Positions 9,301 to 22,154 of a stretch of DNA of 64,000 nt are shown piece by piece (position 1 is the first letter of the stretch; each line of letters starts with the position of its first letter). Both the position numbers and the translations under genes were made by a program. The notes under the pieces were generated by a model, which saw only the letters and a list, made by a program, of their open reading frames with translations, was not told the origin of the DNA and ran no database searches. Origin of the DNA: Desulforamulus ruminis DSM 2154 (GTDB lineage: Bacteria; Bacillota; Desulfotomaculia; Desulfotomaculales; Desulfotomaculaceae); NCBI RefSeq assembly GCF_000215085.1, contig NC_015589.1, forward strand, positions 620,001 through 684,000, given 5' to 3'.

Positions 9301-9455
9301 TCATAAGAGGTAGAAACAATGGCAATGGGAAGTTCCATTTCCGGGTAAAGATCCACCGCCAGACGGGGTAAGGAAAAGAGCCCCAAAATAATCAGAGCAA
9401 TGATGAGCATGGAAATGGCCACCGGGCGGTCCACAGAAACATCTGCTATTTTCAC
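6321..9455 (-). CDS. RND family multidrug/hydrophobe efflux transporter (AcrB/HAE1 type)
   Basis: This full-length 1044-residue protein has the family layout: one N-terminal helix (ISMLIIALIILGLFSLPRLA), a large extracytoplasmic porter loop, a block of membrane helices, a second large loop and a second block. The segment LGGLALGIGSLVDFSVVVLE is the helix region that carries the proton-relay acid residue. The start is GTG at 9455 and overlaps the stop codon of the adaptor gene by four bases (GTGA), so the two are translationally coupled. With the TetR gene at 10622-11197 they form one operon. RND pumps in single-membrane Firmicutes usually work with a lipoprotein adaptor and no outer-membrane channel. 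The substrate is unknown. Confidence 0.95.
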   Translation of the reverse strand: MKIADVSVDRPVAISMLIIALIILGLFSLPRLAVDLYPEMELPIAIVSTSYEGAAPAEVEELVTKPIESAVATTGNVKEIQSRSQNGNSMVIIQFNWGTNMDNATIDLREKIDFVRGMLPDDASSPRVMKLDPNQQPIITFSVTGPETDVVKLKKITEDTIQPRLERVNGVASVNVSGGKTREIKVILDPAKMEAYGLSTTQIMQALASDNITGTAGLVDKGSNETSIRVVSEYNNLEELKQVQVSLPSGSSIALRDLATIEDSFKEEERFSFVDGTPSLGIDVMKSTGANTVQVAKEVLSQVEALNKTLPNGVKIITIIDMSEFIQDSINNVVHHGVIGGLFAVIILYLFLRNFRSTLVVGLAIPISIIATFSLMYFAGQTINMLSLGGLALGIGSLVDFSVVVLESIYRYRQNGFGIIEAAKLGTAEVGTAVTASAGAQVVVFLPIIFVEGIAGILFKPMALTVSFSHIAALFAALTLVPMLSARLLKNVSPADEVLPEGKTKNPVIFFGRFIEKLNVWYEKLLHWALGNRKKVVGLTAALLILSIVATPFIGTEFIPTMDQGEISVNIEMPTGTKVEETSKVATDLEKLARDQIKEIERISTTVGTGGMLSFLGGGSGDQASLHIKLKPLEERNITTEQAVETLRQAVMDIPGADISIDLADSSGGPSSTAVDIAIRGDDLDVLNQLGDLLVETVKGVEGTRNVENSLTEARSEVRIVVDREQAARYGLSASQILSAVSTSFDGKVVSQMRTGDDEVDVRMITPEDAGKGVDTLSNLTIVSPTGARVPVSAVASVESHQAPTEISRTDQSREVRITADVMGRDVGSVTKDVTAEINKLALPEGYTIKFGGQSQDMAESFASLGMALMLSVVLVFMVMCAQFESLFQPFIIMFSLPPTFIGVIFGLGVTGNPISVTALIGAIMLIGIVLNNAIVLVDYINTLRKRGHERNEAILMAGPVRLRPILMTALTTTLALLPMAFGGGEGSEAQAPMAIVIAFGLTFSTLITLVLVPVVYTLFDDLGKKLPAKFSKIKLPRFKSKQA

Positions 9456-10582
9456 TTAGAGGCACCCCCCAGTTCCTTTACCACTTTCACTTTCTGTCCT
9501 TCACCCACTAGGCGGTTGCCGGTAACAATAACGGTTTGCCCCTGTTTTAAGCCGGATGTTATTTCGATGGACTCTCCGGAGGTGACTCCAACCTTGACGG
9601 AAACCTCTTTCGCTTTACCGTCTTCTACGATAAATACGGAATACTGACCATCCTTTTCCAGAACCGCATCCACGGGGAGGGCCAAAACGCCGGAGGAAGT
9701 ACCGGTGGATAAATTTAACCGGGCCACCATGCCGGGCTTTATTTCACCCTTTTCATTGGGCAGTTGAATTTCCACAACAAAAGCCCGGGTGGCCGGATCT
9801 GCTTTGGGGGACACCGAAAGAACCGTTCCATTAACGGTTTTATTCAAGGCTTTAATGGTTACGGGTACTTTGCTATCGGCTTTAATAGCATCCACTACGT
9901 TCTCCGAAACGTTAACCTTCACTTTAGTGGTGCCCATTTGAACTACAGTGATCGGCGACGCCTGGGGACTGACCATTTCACCCGGATCCACGTTAACGGC
10001 AGCCACCACCCCGTCAATGGGCGAAACAATGGTGGCATTATTATAATTGTCCTGGGTGGTATTCAGGGTAGCTTGAGCTTGCCGTACCTGAGCTTCAGAA
10101 ACTTTTAAATTGGTTTGGGCGGTTACCAGTCCGCTTTCGGCTTGCTCAAATTCCAACTTGGAAATGGCCTGGGCCTCATAAAGGGAGGTTTTTCTTTCAA
10201 AATTGATTTGCGCATCCTTTAATGCCTGCTGGGCGTGCTCCAGGTTAGCCTGAGCCAAGGCGAGTCCCGCCTCGGCTTGATCCAGGGCGTTACGGGCATC
10301 ATTCCCTTCCAACTGAATGAGGACCTGACCTTTATGTACCGTATCTCCTACTTTGACCGGCACTTGCTCTACACGACCTGTTACTTTAGGCATTACATTC
10401 ACATCTGCGCCGGCAGCCACTTCTCCGGTGGCGTTTAAAGTATGGGTGAGATCGGTGGTGGAAATTTTTATGGTTTCTACCGGAACTAATTTTTCTTCCT
10501 GAGCCTTTGGTTTTTCCCCACACCCCGTTAAGGAAATGGCTAGTACTACGAACAAGCCCACCACATATAACATCCGCTTCAA
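9452..10582 (-). CDS. Membrane-fusion adaptor of the RND pump, lipoprotein
   Basis: This 376-residue protein is an AcrA/HlyD-type periplasmic adaptor. It has a lipoprotein signal with the lipobox LTGC (Cys 21), a split biotinyl-lipoyl domain (GEVAAGADVNVMPKVTGRVE and the VSPIDGVVAAVNVDPGEMV half), an alpha-helical hairpin with Ala/Gln/Glu-rich heptads at about residues 105-175, and beta-barrel and membrane-proximal domains at the C-terminus. TTG at 10582 is the start, with AAAGGAGC about 8 bases upstream. It lies 40 bases after the TetR gene and overlaps the pump gene, so regulator, adaptor and pump are probably made from one message. Confidence 0.94.
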   Translation of the reverse strand: MKRMLYVVGLFVVLAISLTGCGEKPKAQEEKLVPVETIKISTTDLTHTLNATGEVAAGADVNVMPKVTGRVEQVPVKVGDTVHKGQVLIQLEGNDARNALDQAEAGLALAQANLEHAQQALKDAQINFERKTSLYEAQAISKLEFEQAESGLVTAQTNLKVSEAQVRQAQATLNTTQDNYNNATIVSPIDGVVAAVNVDPGEMVSPQASPITVVQMGTTKVKVNVSENVVDAIKADSKVPVTIKALNKTVNGTVLSVSPKADPATRAFVVEIQLPNEKGEIKPGMVARLNLSTGTSSGVLALPVDAVLEKDGQYSVFIVEDGKAKEVSVKVGVTSGESIEITSGLKQGQTVIVTGNRLVGEGQKVKVVKELGGASK

Positions 10583-10621
10583 AATAAATAGCTCCTTTCA
10601 ATATAAAAAGTTTTTAGCTAA

Positions 10622-11197
10622 CTAAGGTACACTGACTCCCGTAAGAAAAATGTTCAGTGTTTCCCTTGTGGTCTCTTCTAATAATTCCTTATTTCGATGT
10701 AACAAAAATTGCAGGCTTAGACCATCAAAGATGGCGAAAAAGCAAAGGGTGAGAACTTTGGGGTTAAGGGACTTAAATTCCCCTTTCGCAATCCCTTCCT
10801 CAATAATTTTAAAGATAAAATTTGTGGGCTGGTCTATATCCATATTCATTTTATCAATGGTTTCTTGATCCTTACTTTGCAGCAGAAACTCCAGCATTAA
10901 GGCGGAAATGGAGGTGTCAATATTTCTAATACGCTGCTCTGTAAATAACGTTAGCTTGTCTGCTGTGGAATGGGTTTTGTTCACGCTGGCTAGGTAGTTA
11001 TGGCGCCACTGGTTAACCCAACGTTCAAAAAGATAGAGGAAAATATCTTCTTTACTCTTAAAATGCCAATAAATGCCTCCTTTACTAACCCCGGAAGCCT
11101 TAACAATTTCGTCTACGGAAGTTGCACCATAACCGGACGCTAAAAAGCAAGATAAAGCGGCATCGGCGATGATGTCTTTTTTGGGTTTATTCTTCAA
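10622..11197 (-). CDS. TetR family transcriptional regulator of the efflux operon
   Basis: The first about 55 of 191 residues form a TetR helix-turn-helix (DEIVKASGVSKGGIYWHFKS), and the rest is an all-helical ligand-binding and dimerisation domain. The TTG start at 11197 has a strong AAGGAGGT site upstream. A 20-bp inverted repeat lies between the promoter and the gene, and the adaptor and RND genes follow 40 bases downstream. The natural reading is an autorepressor that is released when a pump substrate binds. The ligand cannot be read from the sequence. Confidence 0.92.
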   Translation of the reverse strand: MKNKPKKDIIADAALSCFLASGYGATSVDEIVKASGVSKGGIYWHFKSKEDIFLYLFERWVNQWRHNYLASVNKTHSTADKLTLFTEQRIRNIDTSISALMLEFLLQSKDQETIDKMNMDIDQPTNFIFKIIEEGIAKGEFKSLNPKVLTLCFFAIFDGLSLQFLLHRNKELLEETTRETLNIFLTGVSVP

Positions 11198-11216
11198 AAT
11201 ACGACCTCCTTCTCCA

Positions 11217-11236
11217 AACAGACCAGTCAGTCTGTT
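11217..11236. promoter_or_regulatory. Probable TetR operator
   Basis: AACAGAC and GTCTGTT are perfect inverted half-sites with a 6-base spacer, placed just downstream of the -10 box of the efflux operon promoter. Position and symmetry fit the operator of the adjacent TetR protein. Confidence 0.7.
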
Positions 11237-11239
11237 TTG

Positions 11240-11268
11240 ATTGTATAGTTAGTAGAAAGGTCTGTCAA
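11240..11268 (-). promoter_or_regulatory. Sigma-A promoter of the TetR-adaptor-RND operon
   Basis: On the minus strand TTGACA (11263-11268) is followed after 17 bases by TACAAT (11240-11245). Both boxes are close to consensus and the operator overlaps the expected transcription start. Confidence 0.8.
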
Positions 11269-11703
11269 TAAGTTTACATCATAGAAAACATGATAAATTT
11301 TAGCAAAAGATGTTTTATTGGTTGTCAACAGAATAAGAGGCCGTTATTCACTTTTCTCACGGGTATGATCCAGTTTTTTACCTCCAAACAAGTAAAAGTG
11401 GAATGCCGGTTTTGACAAACCTTTAGAAAAGGTCGGTAAATATGTTGCCCCTTTCGCAGTGTAAAAAAGATCTGAAAGAAAGACTTCTTATTATAAGACG
11501 AAGTATTGAATAAAATAATGACATGCCGTTAAAATTAGAAAGAATAAGAATTTATTAAATTAATATTAGGAAATTAAAAAATTTGAAAAGATGCCATAAA
11601 TTTATGATTGCCATGACCAGTTGATCTCTGCTATGATAAAAAGCGCGCTGCCGCTAATGATCTGGATTAAGCGGGCGGGGCAATAAAGTTTTGAAAAAAG
11701 TTC
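11269..11703. other. Intergenic region before the rRNA operon
   Basis: No gene is supported here. The sequence is AT-rich, without long hairpins, and leads into the tandem rRNA promoters. Confidence 0.6.
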
Positions 11704-11732
11704 TTGCATTATGATTGGATAAGTGTTAACAT
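11704..11732 (+). promoter_or_regulatory. rRNA operon promoter P1 (predicted)
   Basis: TTGCAT (11704-11709) and TAACAT (11727-11732) are separated by 17 bases, about 295 bases upstream of the 16S gene. An A-rich stretch precedes the -35 box, as expected for an rRNA UP element. Confidence 0.5.
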
Positions 11733-11770
11733 AATAAATGTCGCTGCAAGGCGCAAACAAAAATTACCAC

Positions 11771-11799
11771 TTGATAATGAGGTATAAAAGTGGTAAACT
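11771..11799 (+). promoter_or_regulatory. rRNA operon promoter P2 (predicted)
   Basis: TTGATA (11771-11776) and TAAACT (11794-11799) are separated by 17 bases, 67 bases downstream of P1. Tandem promoters are usual for rRNA operons of Firmicutes. The leader that follows contains the 5' arm of the 16S processing stem (11859-11890). Confidence 0.6.
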
Positions 11800-12026
11800 A
11801 AAATTCCGGTTGCGGGACCGGAGAAAACAAAGAAGAGACCTTGAAAGAGGTCGAAGCTGGTCTTTGAAAACTAAACAGAACGATGATGGATGAAAAGCGG
11901 GAAGCCAAAGTCGGGTGAGAACCCGAGAGTAGGCGGACCAAAAACAATCCTCGTCAAAGCGTGAAAACGCTAGCGAGTAATTCAGAACACAAGAGCAAAT
12001 CAACTCTTGAAAATATTTTAGGATAT

Positions 12027-16752
<4,726 letters not shown>

Positions 16753-16810
16753 GAAACGACCTTTACGAAAAGCGCTGTTTAGTTTTCAGGGAATGAATAA
16801 GTCAATAAGT

Positions 16811-16927
16811 TTCTGGTGACGATACCGGAGGGGATACACCTGTTCCCATCCCGAACACAGCAGTTAAGTCCTCCAGGGCCGATGGTACTTGGGGCTCACG
16901 CCCCTGGGAGAGTAGGTCGTCGCCAGA
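16811..16927 (+). rRNA. 5S ribosomal RNA
   Basis: About 117 bases start with TTCTGGTGACGATACCGG and end with CGTCGCCAGAA, so the 5' and 3' ends pair. The internal CCCATCCCGAACACAG motif is typical of 5S RNA. It follows the 23S gene by about 60 bases in the same transcript. Confidence 0.95.
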
Positions 16928-16936
16928 ATATTTTTT

Positions 16937-16966
16937 AACCCCACTGCCTAAGCAGTGGGGTTTGTT
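16937..16966 (+). terminator. rRNA operon terminator
   Basis: AACCCCACTGC and GCAGTGGGGTT form a perfect stem followed by TTTGTTATTT directly after the 5S gene. Confidence 0.9.
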
Positions 16967-16988
16967 ATTTGTAAATATGACTTTTTTC

Positions 16989-18314
16989 CTATCCATCTAC
17001 ATCTGAAACAACTTCAACTTGCTGGGGAATAAAGTTTGTTCCGGACCATTTTAAAGTGGTTCTTACATAGCCAATGGTCTCGGCATTATATCGTCCAATG
17101 ATTCTTTGCAGTGCGATAAGTTCCAAAATACCGTCCTGATCAACGTCTACGGGATTAAGTCCGCCCAAGCCAAGTACGCTGCCTTCCGTGGGAGTAATTA
17201 ATCTTCCGCTGGTATCGTATAGGTCGGAAAATTCCTCCTTGTAATTGCTGATGTCCAAGGTAAAGGTCCGATTGCCATTGATTTGAGCTACCCGAACCTG
17301 ATAGTTATCTTGAAAAGTCACTTGGAATTGACTGCTGGCATTAAATTGGTCATAGTCAAACATTTTCACCAGGCGATTATCCGTCACCGAATAGACGTAA
17401 GCAAATAAATAGCCGCCACTGCCGCCGGAATCCATCCGCAGCAGAATATCCGGCACTTGATCCCCGGTAAAATCCCCTAAAAATAAATAGGCACCATAAC
17501 CGGAGTTTGAAGGAGGAGTGGTGCAGATGGTATTGGCTGTTTTGCCATCTTCCACGCATAAAGTGATGTTTTCGGAAAAAGGGCTGTCCGGATCCGGTTT
17601 ATCCCCCCTCAGAAGAATTCTGTCCGGGGTTCCGTCTCCGTTGACATCCGCTTCTGCGGAATCAAGTACAACCTGTCCTGAATTAGACGGATTCCCTGGA
17701 GGATCGTCGTCTGTATTTAGATAGGAGACGCCATCCAAGGGCGTCAGAAGCTGTAGTGATGGATTGCCGCTGCTTAGCCCAATCATATAGGCACTATAGG
17801 CTCGCCCGGCGGAGAGGCTTTGATTCGGAACATTTAAGATGACATTACTGGTATCGGCAAGCTGGGTCTGTAAAGTGTAGGTGCCGGGAGGAAGGGGCGT
17901 ATAGTCTGTGCTTTGTTGATAAGAAACATTAGAGAATAGAGTCCTTTGATCCGGCAGTGTAACATCTACAGCAGGCGTGTCGGGAGAAAGATGAACAAAT
18001 TTAAGCAAAACCCCATTGGGGTTCAGCGGTGTAGCGGGCTGGTCGGAAATAGCCCGTAGCGCCGTTGCGGATTGCTTACCGGTTATGGCTAGGGTTTGTA
18101 TGGAGTCTGGTGGGATAGTCAGGTTGGTTTCCAGTACCGGCTGTTCTCTGGAGCCGGCCGGATAGATTTGGATGTTGTAATTGCCTGTTTGGACCGGCCG
18201 GTATTCTGTAAAATTTCGGTAGCTTAGGCCTGTGGCGATCCGATCGTTATTGGCATAGACATCCATCGGAGGGCTGTCCGGAGAAGCATGCAGTATTCTA
18301 ATATAAGAAGACAT
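16989..18314 (-). CDS. DUF4397 and FG-GAP/VCBS-like repeat protein
   Basis: This about 441-residue protein has two DUF4397 copies (SYIRILHASPDSPPMDVY near the N-terminus and LLKFVHLSPDTPAVDV near residue 107). These are followed by calcium-loop repeats of the FG-GAP/VCBS kind: DVNGDGTPD, DFTGDQVPD and DVDQDGILE. Such proteins are normally extracellular or cell-surface, but no classical signal peptide is visible. ATG at 18314 is chosen over the upstream TTG at 18323 because AAAAGG is too close to the TTG. It lies downstream of the TauE-like gene in the same direction. The function is unknown. Confidence 0.8.
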   Translation of the reverse strand: MSSYIRILHASPDSPPMDVYANNDRIATGLSYRNFTEYRPVQTGNYNIQIYPAGSREQPVLETNLTIPPDSIQTLAITGKQSATALRAISDQPATPLNPNGVLLKFVHLSPDTPAVDVTLPDQRTLFSNVSYQQSTDYTPLPPGTYTLQTQLADTSNVILNVPNQSLSAGRAYSAYMIGLSSGNPSLQLLTPLDGVSYLNTDDDPPGNPSNSGQVVLDSAEADVNGDGTPDRILLRGDKPDPDSPFSENITLCVEDGKTANTICTTPPSNSGYGAYLFLGDFTGDQVPDILLRMDSGGSGGYLFAYVYSVTDNRLVKMFDYDQFNASSQFQVTFQDNYQVRVAQINGNRTFTLDISNYKEEFSDLYDTSGRLITPTEGSVLGLGGLNPVDVDQDGILELIALQRIIGRYNAETIGYVRTTLKWSGTNFIPQQVEVVSDVDG

Positions 18315-18413
18315 TCGAATCAACGCCTTTTCTACAATATACTCTATAATATGTTAGAAAAGGCTAAATGTGCCAAATAGCAAGGCCGATGTATGAGAGA
18401 TCCAGCTTTGATG

Positions 18414-19160
18414 TTAAGATTGGCTCATGAGCGAGGTAATCACAGCGTATACCGATGTGCTGAAGACCAGCAGGGAGACGCCCTGTTGAAACTTGGGCTG
18501 ACTGACCTTGGGAAAAATAAGATATCCCAGATGGCCGCCCAGGATGGCCAGGGGGATTAAAGATAAAGCCGTAAAGACCGTATTCTGATCCACTCCGCCT
18601 AAATAAATCAGTAAAGAAAGACTGCACAGGTAAGCCAGGATAAAATAGGCTGCTGTTGTGGCGCGAAAGTGTTCTTTAGGAAGTTTCTGATTGCTGAGAA
18701 AGAGAATTACAGGAGGTCCCGGCATACCCACGCTGGAGGTTAAAAAGCCGGAGATGGAACCGGCCGTAGCCTCCCAGATCCTGCCGGCTACATTTTTTGC
18801 CGTGGCTCCGCTAATAAGGATCAAACTGAAAATGCCGGTCACCAGACCAATAATAAGTTTTAAAAGATGCACATCGGAAGAAAAGAAAACATATGCGCCT
18901 AGGGGAATCCCCAGGATGCTTCCCAAAAATAGGTTTTTGACCACAGGGACCAAAACCTGTTGGCGTACTTTAAAGGTAAGGGAAGAAAGAGAGGCAATGG
19001 AAATAATGGCGTTAATAATTACAACGTGATGGGGATCGTAAATCAGAAGCAGTAAGGGCATTGATACCAAAGCAAAACCAAAGCCGGTGATTCCCTGGAG
19101 GGATGCGGCAAGAGCCACGATGAAGGCGGAACCGAGCCAGGGCAAAAGATTTTCAAACAT
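18414..19160 (-). CDS. TauE/SafE family membrane exporter
   Basis: This about 248-residue protein has some eight hydrophobic helices in two related halves, with family features GITGFGFALVSMPLLLL near the start and SSVGMPGPPVILFL in the middle. The family exports sulfite, sulfoacetate or other organosulfur anions. The reading frame is open back to 19271, but that extension lacks a ribosome site, and ATG at 19160 gives the normal family length. It lies between hexokinase and the DUF4397 gene on the same strand. A sulfite role would suit a sulfonate- or sulfate-using organism, but the substrate is unproven. Confidence 0.88.
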   Translation of the reverse strand: MFENLLPWLGSAFIVALAASLQGITGFGFALVSMPLLLLIYDPHHVVIINAIISIASLSSLTFKVRQQVLVPVVKNLFLGSILGIPLGAYVFFSSDVHLLKLIIGLVTGIFSLILISGATAKNVAGRIWEATAGSISGFLTSSVGMPGPPVILFLSNQKLPKEHFRATTAAYFILAYLCSLSLLIYLGGVDQNTVFTALSLIPLAILGGHLGYLIFPKVSQPKFQQGVSLLVFSTSVYAVITSLMSQS

Positions 19161-19284
19161 GATAAAAGAGGTCACTTCCTTGTTGCAATGTAAAGCAGAA
19201 TCATAGGGAACTATTTTTATTATATCTGGGTAATGACAAAAATGTAAGAGAATAAGATCAAATAAAATCACCCACCGTCAAAAA

Positions 19285-20625
19285 TTAAACAGTGGGTTTT
19301 GATGATTCCCCATCATGTAGTGTTGTTGCGGCTGCAATGGCGGCCCCAACACCGGAACCACCCCGGGTCAGTTTGAGGGTTACTTTGTGGGAACAGTTAC
19401 TGTAGAAACCGGTTAAAATTTCTTGGACATGGCTTGTAAAGGAATTCATTTTTTCAAATAAAGTACCGTCTACCGCAATGATGTGATCCGATCTAAGTTC
19501 AGGGTCTATCTGCTGTAATATGCCAATATAAGTAGCGGCAACCAGTTGGGCGGACCGGGCGGTAACCAGAGCGGCGACGGTTTTTAGGGCCTGACGTTCT
19601 TCCAAGGATGAATAGAAGATACCCCAGTTGGAATTTAACCACTGAGAAATTTTTTCTAAATGGGGGGTTCGGTCTTCAAGAAAACAGGACAGGTCAACCG
19701 CCTTGATGGAGTGGGGCCTTTCCATAAAGTCTGGAATTTGGCGGAAGAACAGAAGATTGCTGCTGATAAGATGACCTAGAATCAACCGGACGATTTCGCC
19801 AATATAGCGGCCGGAAACGGCCTTTTCCAGGAATTGCTGGCCGGGATCTTCACTGGATTGATCCAGCATGCTATCGAAGGGGGTAAGGGGTATTTTGTTA
19901 AAATTACCTGATTCCAGATTGATAATCATGGATTGACCGGTTAAAGGATCTTTCGGCTCGATATAACAAGTGTTATGTCCGGTACCGCAAATAGACCCGA
20001 TGTGGGCCCGGGGATTGGCGTAGGATGCCGTTAAAAGGGTGGCCGTCGTATCATTGATAATGGCAACGGGCTTAATGTTTACCATATGATTACGGTGCAG
20101 TGCCTGCTCCAGAAGCCCTGTTACTTCGTGTCCTTCCACACCGGCGGTATTAAATTCCTTGGTCCAGTTGATTAAAACCGCACGGTTTGCATCCAACTGC
20201 CGGCAGGGAAAGGAGAAAGTATGACCCAGAAGGTAGGTGGATCCCGGATCGATCATTTCCTTTATGCGGTGAGCGATAAAATCAAAAAGATCCGCTGCGG
20301 TAGTTTGTTTTGAGGTATAGTTATATAATCCGGAAGGGTCTATGAGGAGAAAGGAGCGTGATTGTTTTATTTCATAGAGGCCCCGGCCCAATAGCTGAAC
20401 AATTTGCAGCCGTACATTGGTTCCACCGAAATCAATGCTAAAAAAGGTGCCTGTTTCTTGCCCCACAGGTTTATTTAAAAAGGTAGGAAGCATTTTAAGA
20501 GAGCTGTTTCCGCCTGAACCGGCCATCATCTCCTGTTGAAAATTCCGGGCCAAGGCCAGTAAATCTAAATTCAAAAAAAGGGTTTTTAGGTATTCCAATT
20601 GCCCCACTAAAGTTTTCGGGTTCAT
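19285..20625 (-). CDS. Hexokinase of the eukaryotic type
   Basis: This 446-residue protein carries the full motif set of eukaryotic-type hexokinase rather than bacterial glucokinase. It has the phosphate-1 loop IDFGGTNVR at residues 64-72, the sugar-binding segment TFSFPC near 136-141, NWTKEF near 153-158, the catalytic region INDTTATLL with Asp 192, the phosphate-2 loop GTGHNTCYIE near 214-223, NLESGNF near 236-242 and the late DGTLFEKM adenosine-site region. It should phosphorylate hexoses with ATP in the cytoplasm. The ATG start has AAGGGA upstream. This family is uncommon in bacteria, though present in some Firmicutes and spirochaetes. It is followed by a weak hairpin overlapping the stop codon. 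Confidence 0.9.
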   Translation of the reverse strand: MNPKTLVGQLEYLKTLFLNLDLLALARNFQQEMMAGSGGNSSLKMLPTFLNKPVGQETGTFFSIDFGGTNVRLQIVQLLGRGLYEIKQSRSFLLIDPSGLYNYTSKQTTAADLFDFIAHRIKEMIDPGSTYLLGHTFSFPCRQLDANRAVLINWTKEFNTAGVEGHEVTGLLEQALHRNHMVNIKPVAIINDTTATLLTASYANPRAHIGSICGTGHNTCYIEPKDPLTGQSMIINLESGNFNKIPLTPFDSMLDQSSEDPGQQFLEKAVSGRYIGEIVRLILGHLISSNLLFFRQIPDFMERPHSIKAVDLSCFLEDRTPHLEKISQWLNSNWGIFYSSLEERQALKTVAALVTARSAQLVAATYIGILQQIDPELRSDHIIAVDGTLFEKMNSFTSHVQEILTGFYSNCSHKVTLKLTRGGSGVGAAIAAATTLHDGESSKPTV

Positions 20626-20730
20626 CTTTTCAGTCCCTTTTCTTTTGAATCAATATTTTCGTTCCAGAAGAATAATCCTAAATGCAGTCAGGTTGCAGCC
20701 TGTCAAGTTTCCCTTACTTTTGGCGTACCA

Positions 20731-21303
20731 TTAAAACCAATAATCCGGATATTTTCGCTGGGACGAACAATTGTTAAACAAGGCTGCAATCAGAACCAGC
20801 AGAGCGGCCCCTAAAGCCACGGGGGAAAATATGTAGCTAAAGTCCTGCCGGGTGAATACGGCCATAAAGGCAGTGGCTCCGCCGGGAGGGTGGAGGGTAT
20901 GAGTCAGGTTCATAAAAAGAATTGCCAGACTGACACCCAGGGCGACGGTCCACCAGTCATTCCCGAATAACTGATAGGTTATGACTCCCGCTATGGCAGA
21001 TACCGTATGTCCCCCGATTACATTTCTAGGCTGCGCCATGGGTACATGGCAGGCAGCGAATAAAAGAACGGCGGAAGCCCCCAGGGAGGGTACCAATAAA
21101 GGCAGGCTATGATTGGTATTTAAAAGGGCAATAAGGCCAATGGCCAAAAAGCTGCCAACTCCCGTAAAGAGCAGGTTTTTAAGTTGTACCGGCTGGGGAG
21201 CAGGGCATTTGCCGCCCCGCATTTTGCACAGGTATAATGATAGTATTGCCGGACTGGGCTTTTTAAGATAAGCTGCCGAAGCAGAAGATTTATTTTCTTC
21301 CAT
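20731..21303 (-). CDS. HPP family integral membrane protein
   Basis: This 190-residue protein has four to five hydrophobic helices and the motif TLHPPGGATA that names the HPP family, plus VPSLGASAVLLFA and PRNVIGGHTVSA. HPP proteins are transporters; a plant chloroplast member moves nitrite, and bacterial roles are mostly unknown. The ATG start has AAGGAGATG upstream. It is oriented away from the Rrf2 gene, with which it shares a 240-base divergent promoter region. Confidence 0.85.
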   Translation of the reverse strand: MEENKSSASAAYLKKPSPAILSLYLCKMRGGKCPAPQPVQLKNLLFTGVGSFLAIGLIALLNTNHSLPLLVPSLGASAVLLFAACHVPMAQPRNVIGGHTVSAIAGVITYQLFGNDWWTVALGVSLAILFMNLTHTLHPPGGATAFMAVFTRQDFSYIFSPVALGAALLVLIAALFNNCSSQRKYPDYWF

Positions 21304-21480
21304 GAGGGCATCTCCTTATGAAGTGTCTGGGCAGAGTCTGCAATGAGTTATCTTTATTTTCGGGGTATGATCAAGGATTTTTAGACGGCTATTTATAAAA
21401 TTATAACGGTTGCTCTTTGAGTATACCGTTAAAAAGATCACAGAGTTTATGTCTGCTTGACGACAATTTTTATTTTTATT

Positions 21481-21510
21481 TTGACTTGCGTCCGGTTCCT
21501 GCTACATAAT
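21481..21510 (+). promoter_or_regulatory. Possible promoter of the Rrf2 regulator gene
   Basis: TTGACT (21481-21486) is followed after 18 bases by CATAAT (21505-21510), 35 bases upstream of the ATG at 21545. The rest of the divergent region (21304-21480) shows no gene. Confidence 0.45.
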
Positions 21511-21544
21511 TGGTTTAAATAAGTCCCGCCAAGGAGATTTCAGT

Positions 21545-21970
21545 ATGCAGATCAACAGGCAAACAGAGTATGCCATTCGAACTATATTAGAATTAGCCAA
21601 ACAGCCCTGGGGGAGTATGATGAATGCCAGGACCATATCGGAGAAGCAAAAGATACCGGAGGTTTTTCTTAAAAAAACCATCCAGTTGCTCTCCCGTGGC
21701 GGGTTGGTGATTACCCAGCGGGGAACTCAGGGAGGCGTAAAATTGGCCCGCTTACCCCAGGAGATAACCCTCGGGGATGTAGTGCTGGCCATTGAAGGGC
21801 CATTGGCTTTAAATCCCTGCTTGAACGATCAATATCATTGCGAAAATAAACCGGAGTGTCAGGTTCACCGAATCTTAAGACGGACCCAGAATGCGGTGGC
21901 CCGGGAATTAACCAGGGAAACCTTTGCCGATATTTTAGCAGGTCGAATTTTTTACGAAATTGATTCTTAG
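21545..21970 (+). CDS. Rrf2 family transcriptional regulator, probably Fe-S sensing
   Basis: This 141-residue protein has the N-terminal winged helix of Rrf2 regulators (QTEYAIRTILELA, ISEKQKIPEVFLKK, TQRGTQGGVKLAR). Three cysteines at positions 92, 99 and 105 are placed as in IscR/NsrR-like members that bind a [2Fe-2S] or [4Fe-4S] cluster. This supports sensing of oxygen, nitric oxide or iron-sulfur status. The start is ATG with AAGGAGATTT upstream. Downstream in the same direction are a ferritin-like protein and rubredoxin, which are natural members of an oxidative-stress regulon; that link is inferred. Confidence 0.9.
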   Translation: MQINRQTEYAIRTILELAKQPWGSMMNARTISEKQKIPEVFLKKTIQLLSRGGLVITQRGTQGGVKLARLPQEITLGDVVLAIEGPLALNPCLNDQYHCENKPECQVHRILRRTQNAVARELTRETFADILAGRIFYEIDS

Positions 21971-22154
21971 TATATGAAAAAATGTCCACCGTTGTTTATT
22001 AGACAGATAATCGAGGGAAACTATAAAAAAACTTGGTAAGATTCGATTTTAAACTGTTGAAAAACAGGGATTCGGGGGATTTGGAAGAATAATACTTAAT
22101 ATTTGCTCGGCTTACCTTAGCTTTAGTTTTAATCAAATAGGGGGTGAGAATGAT

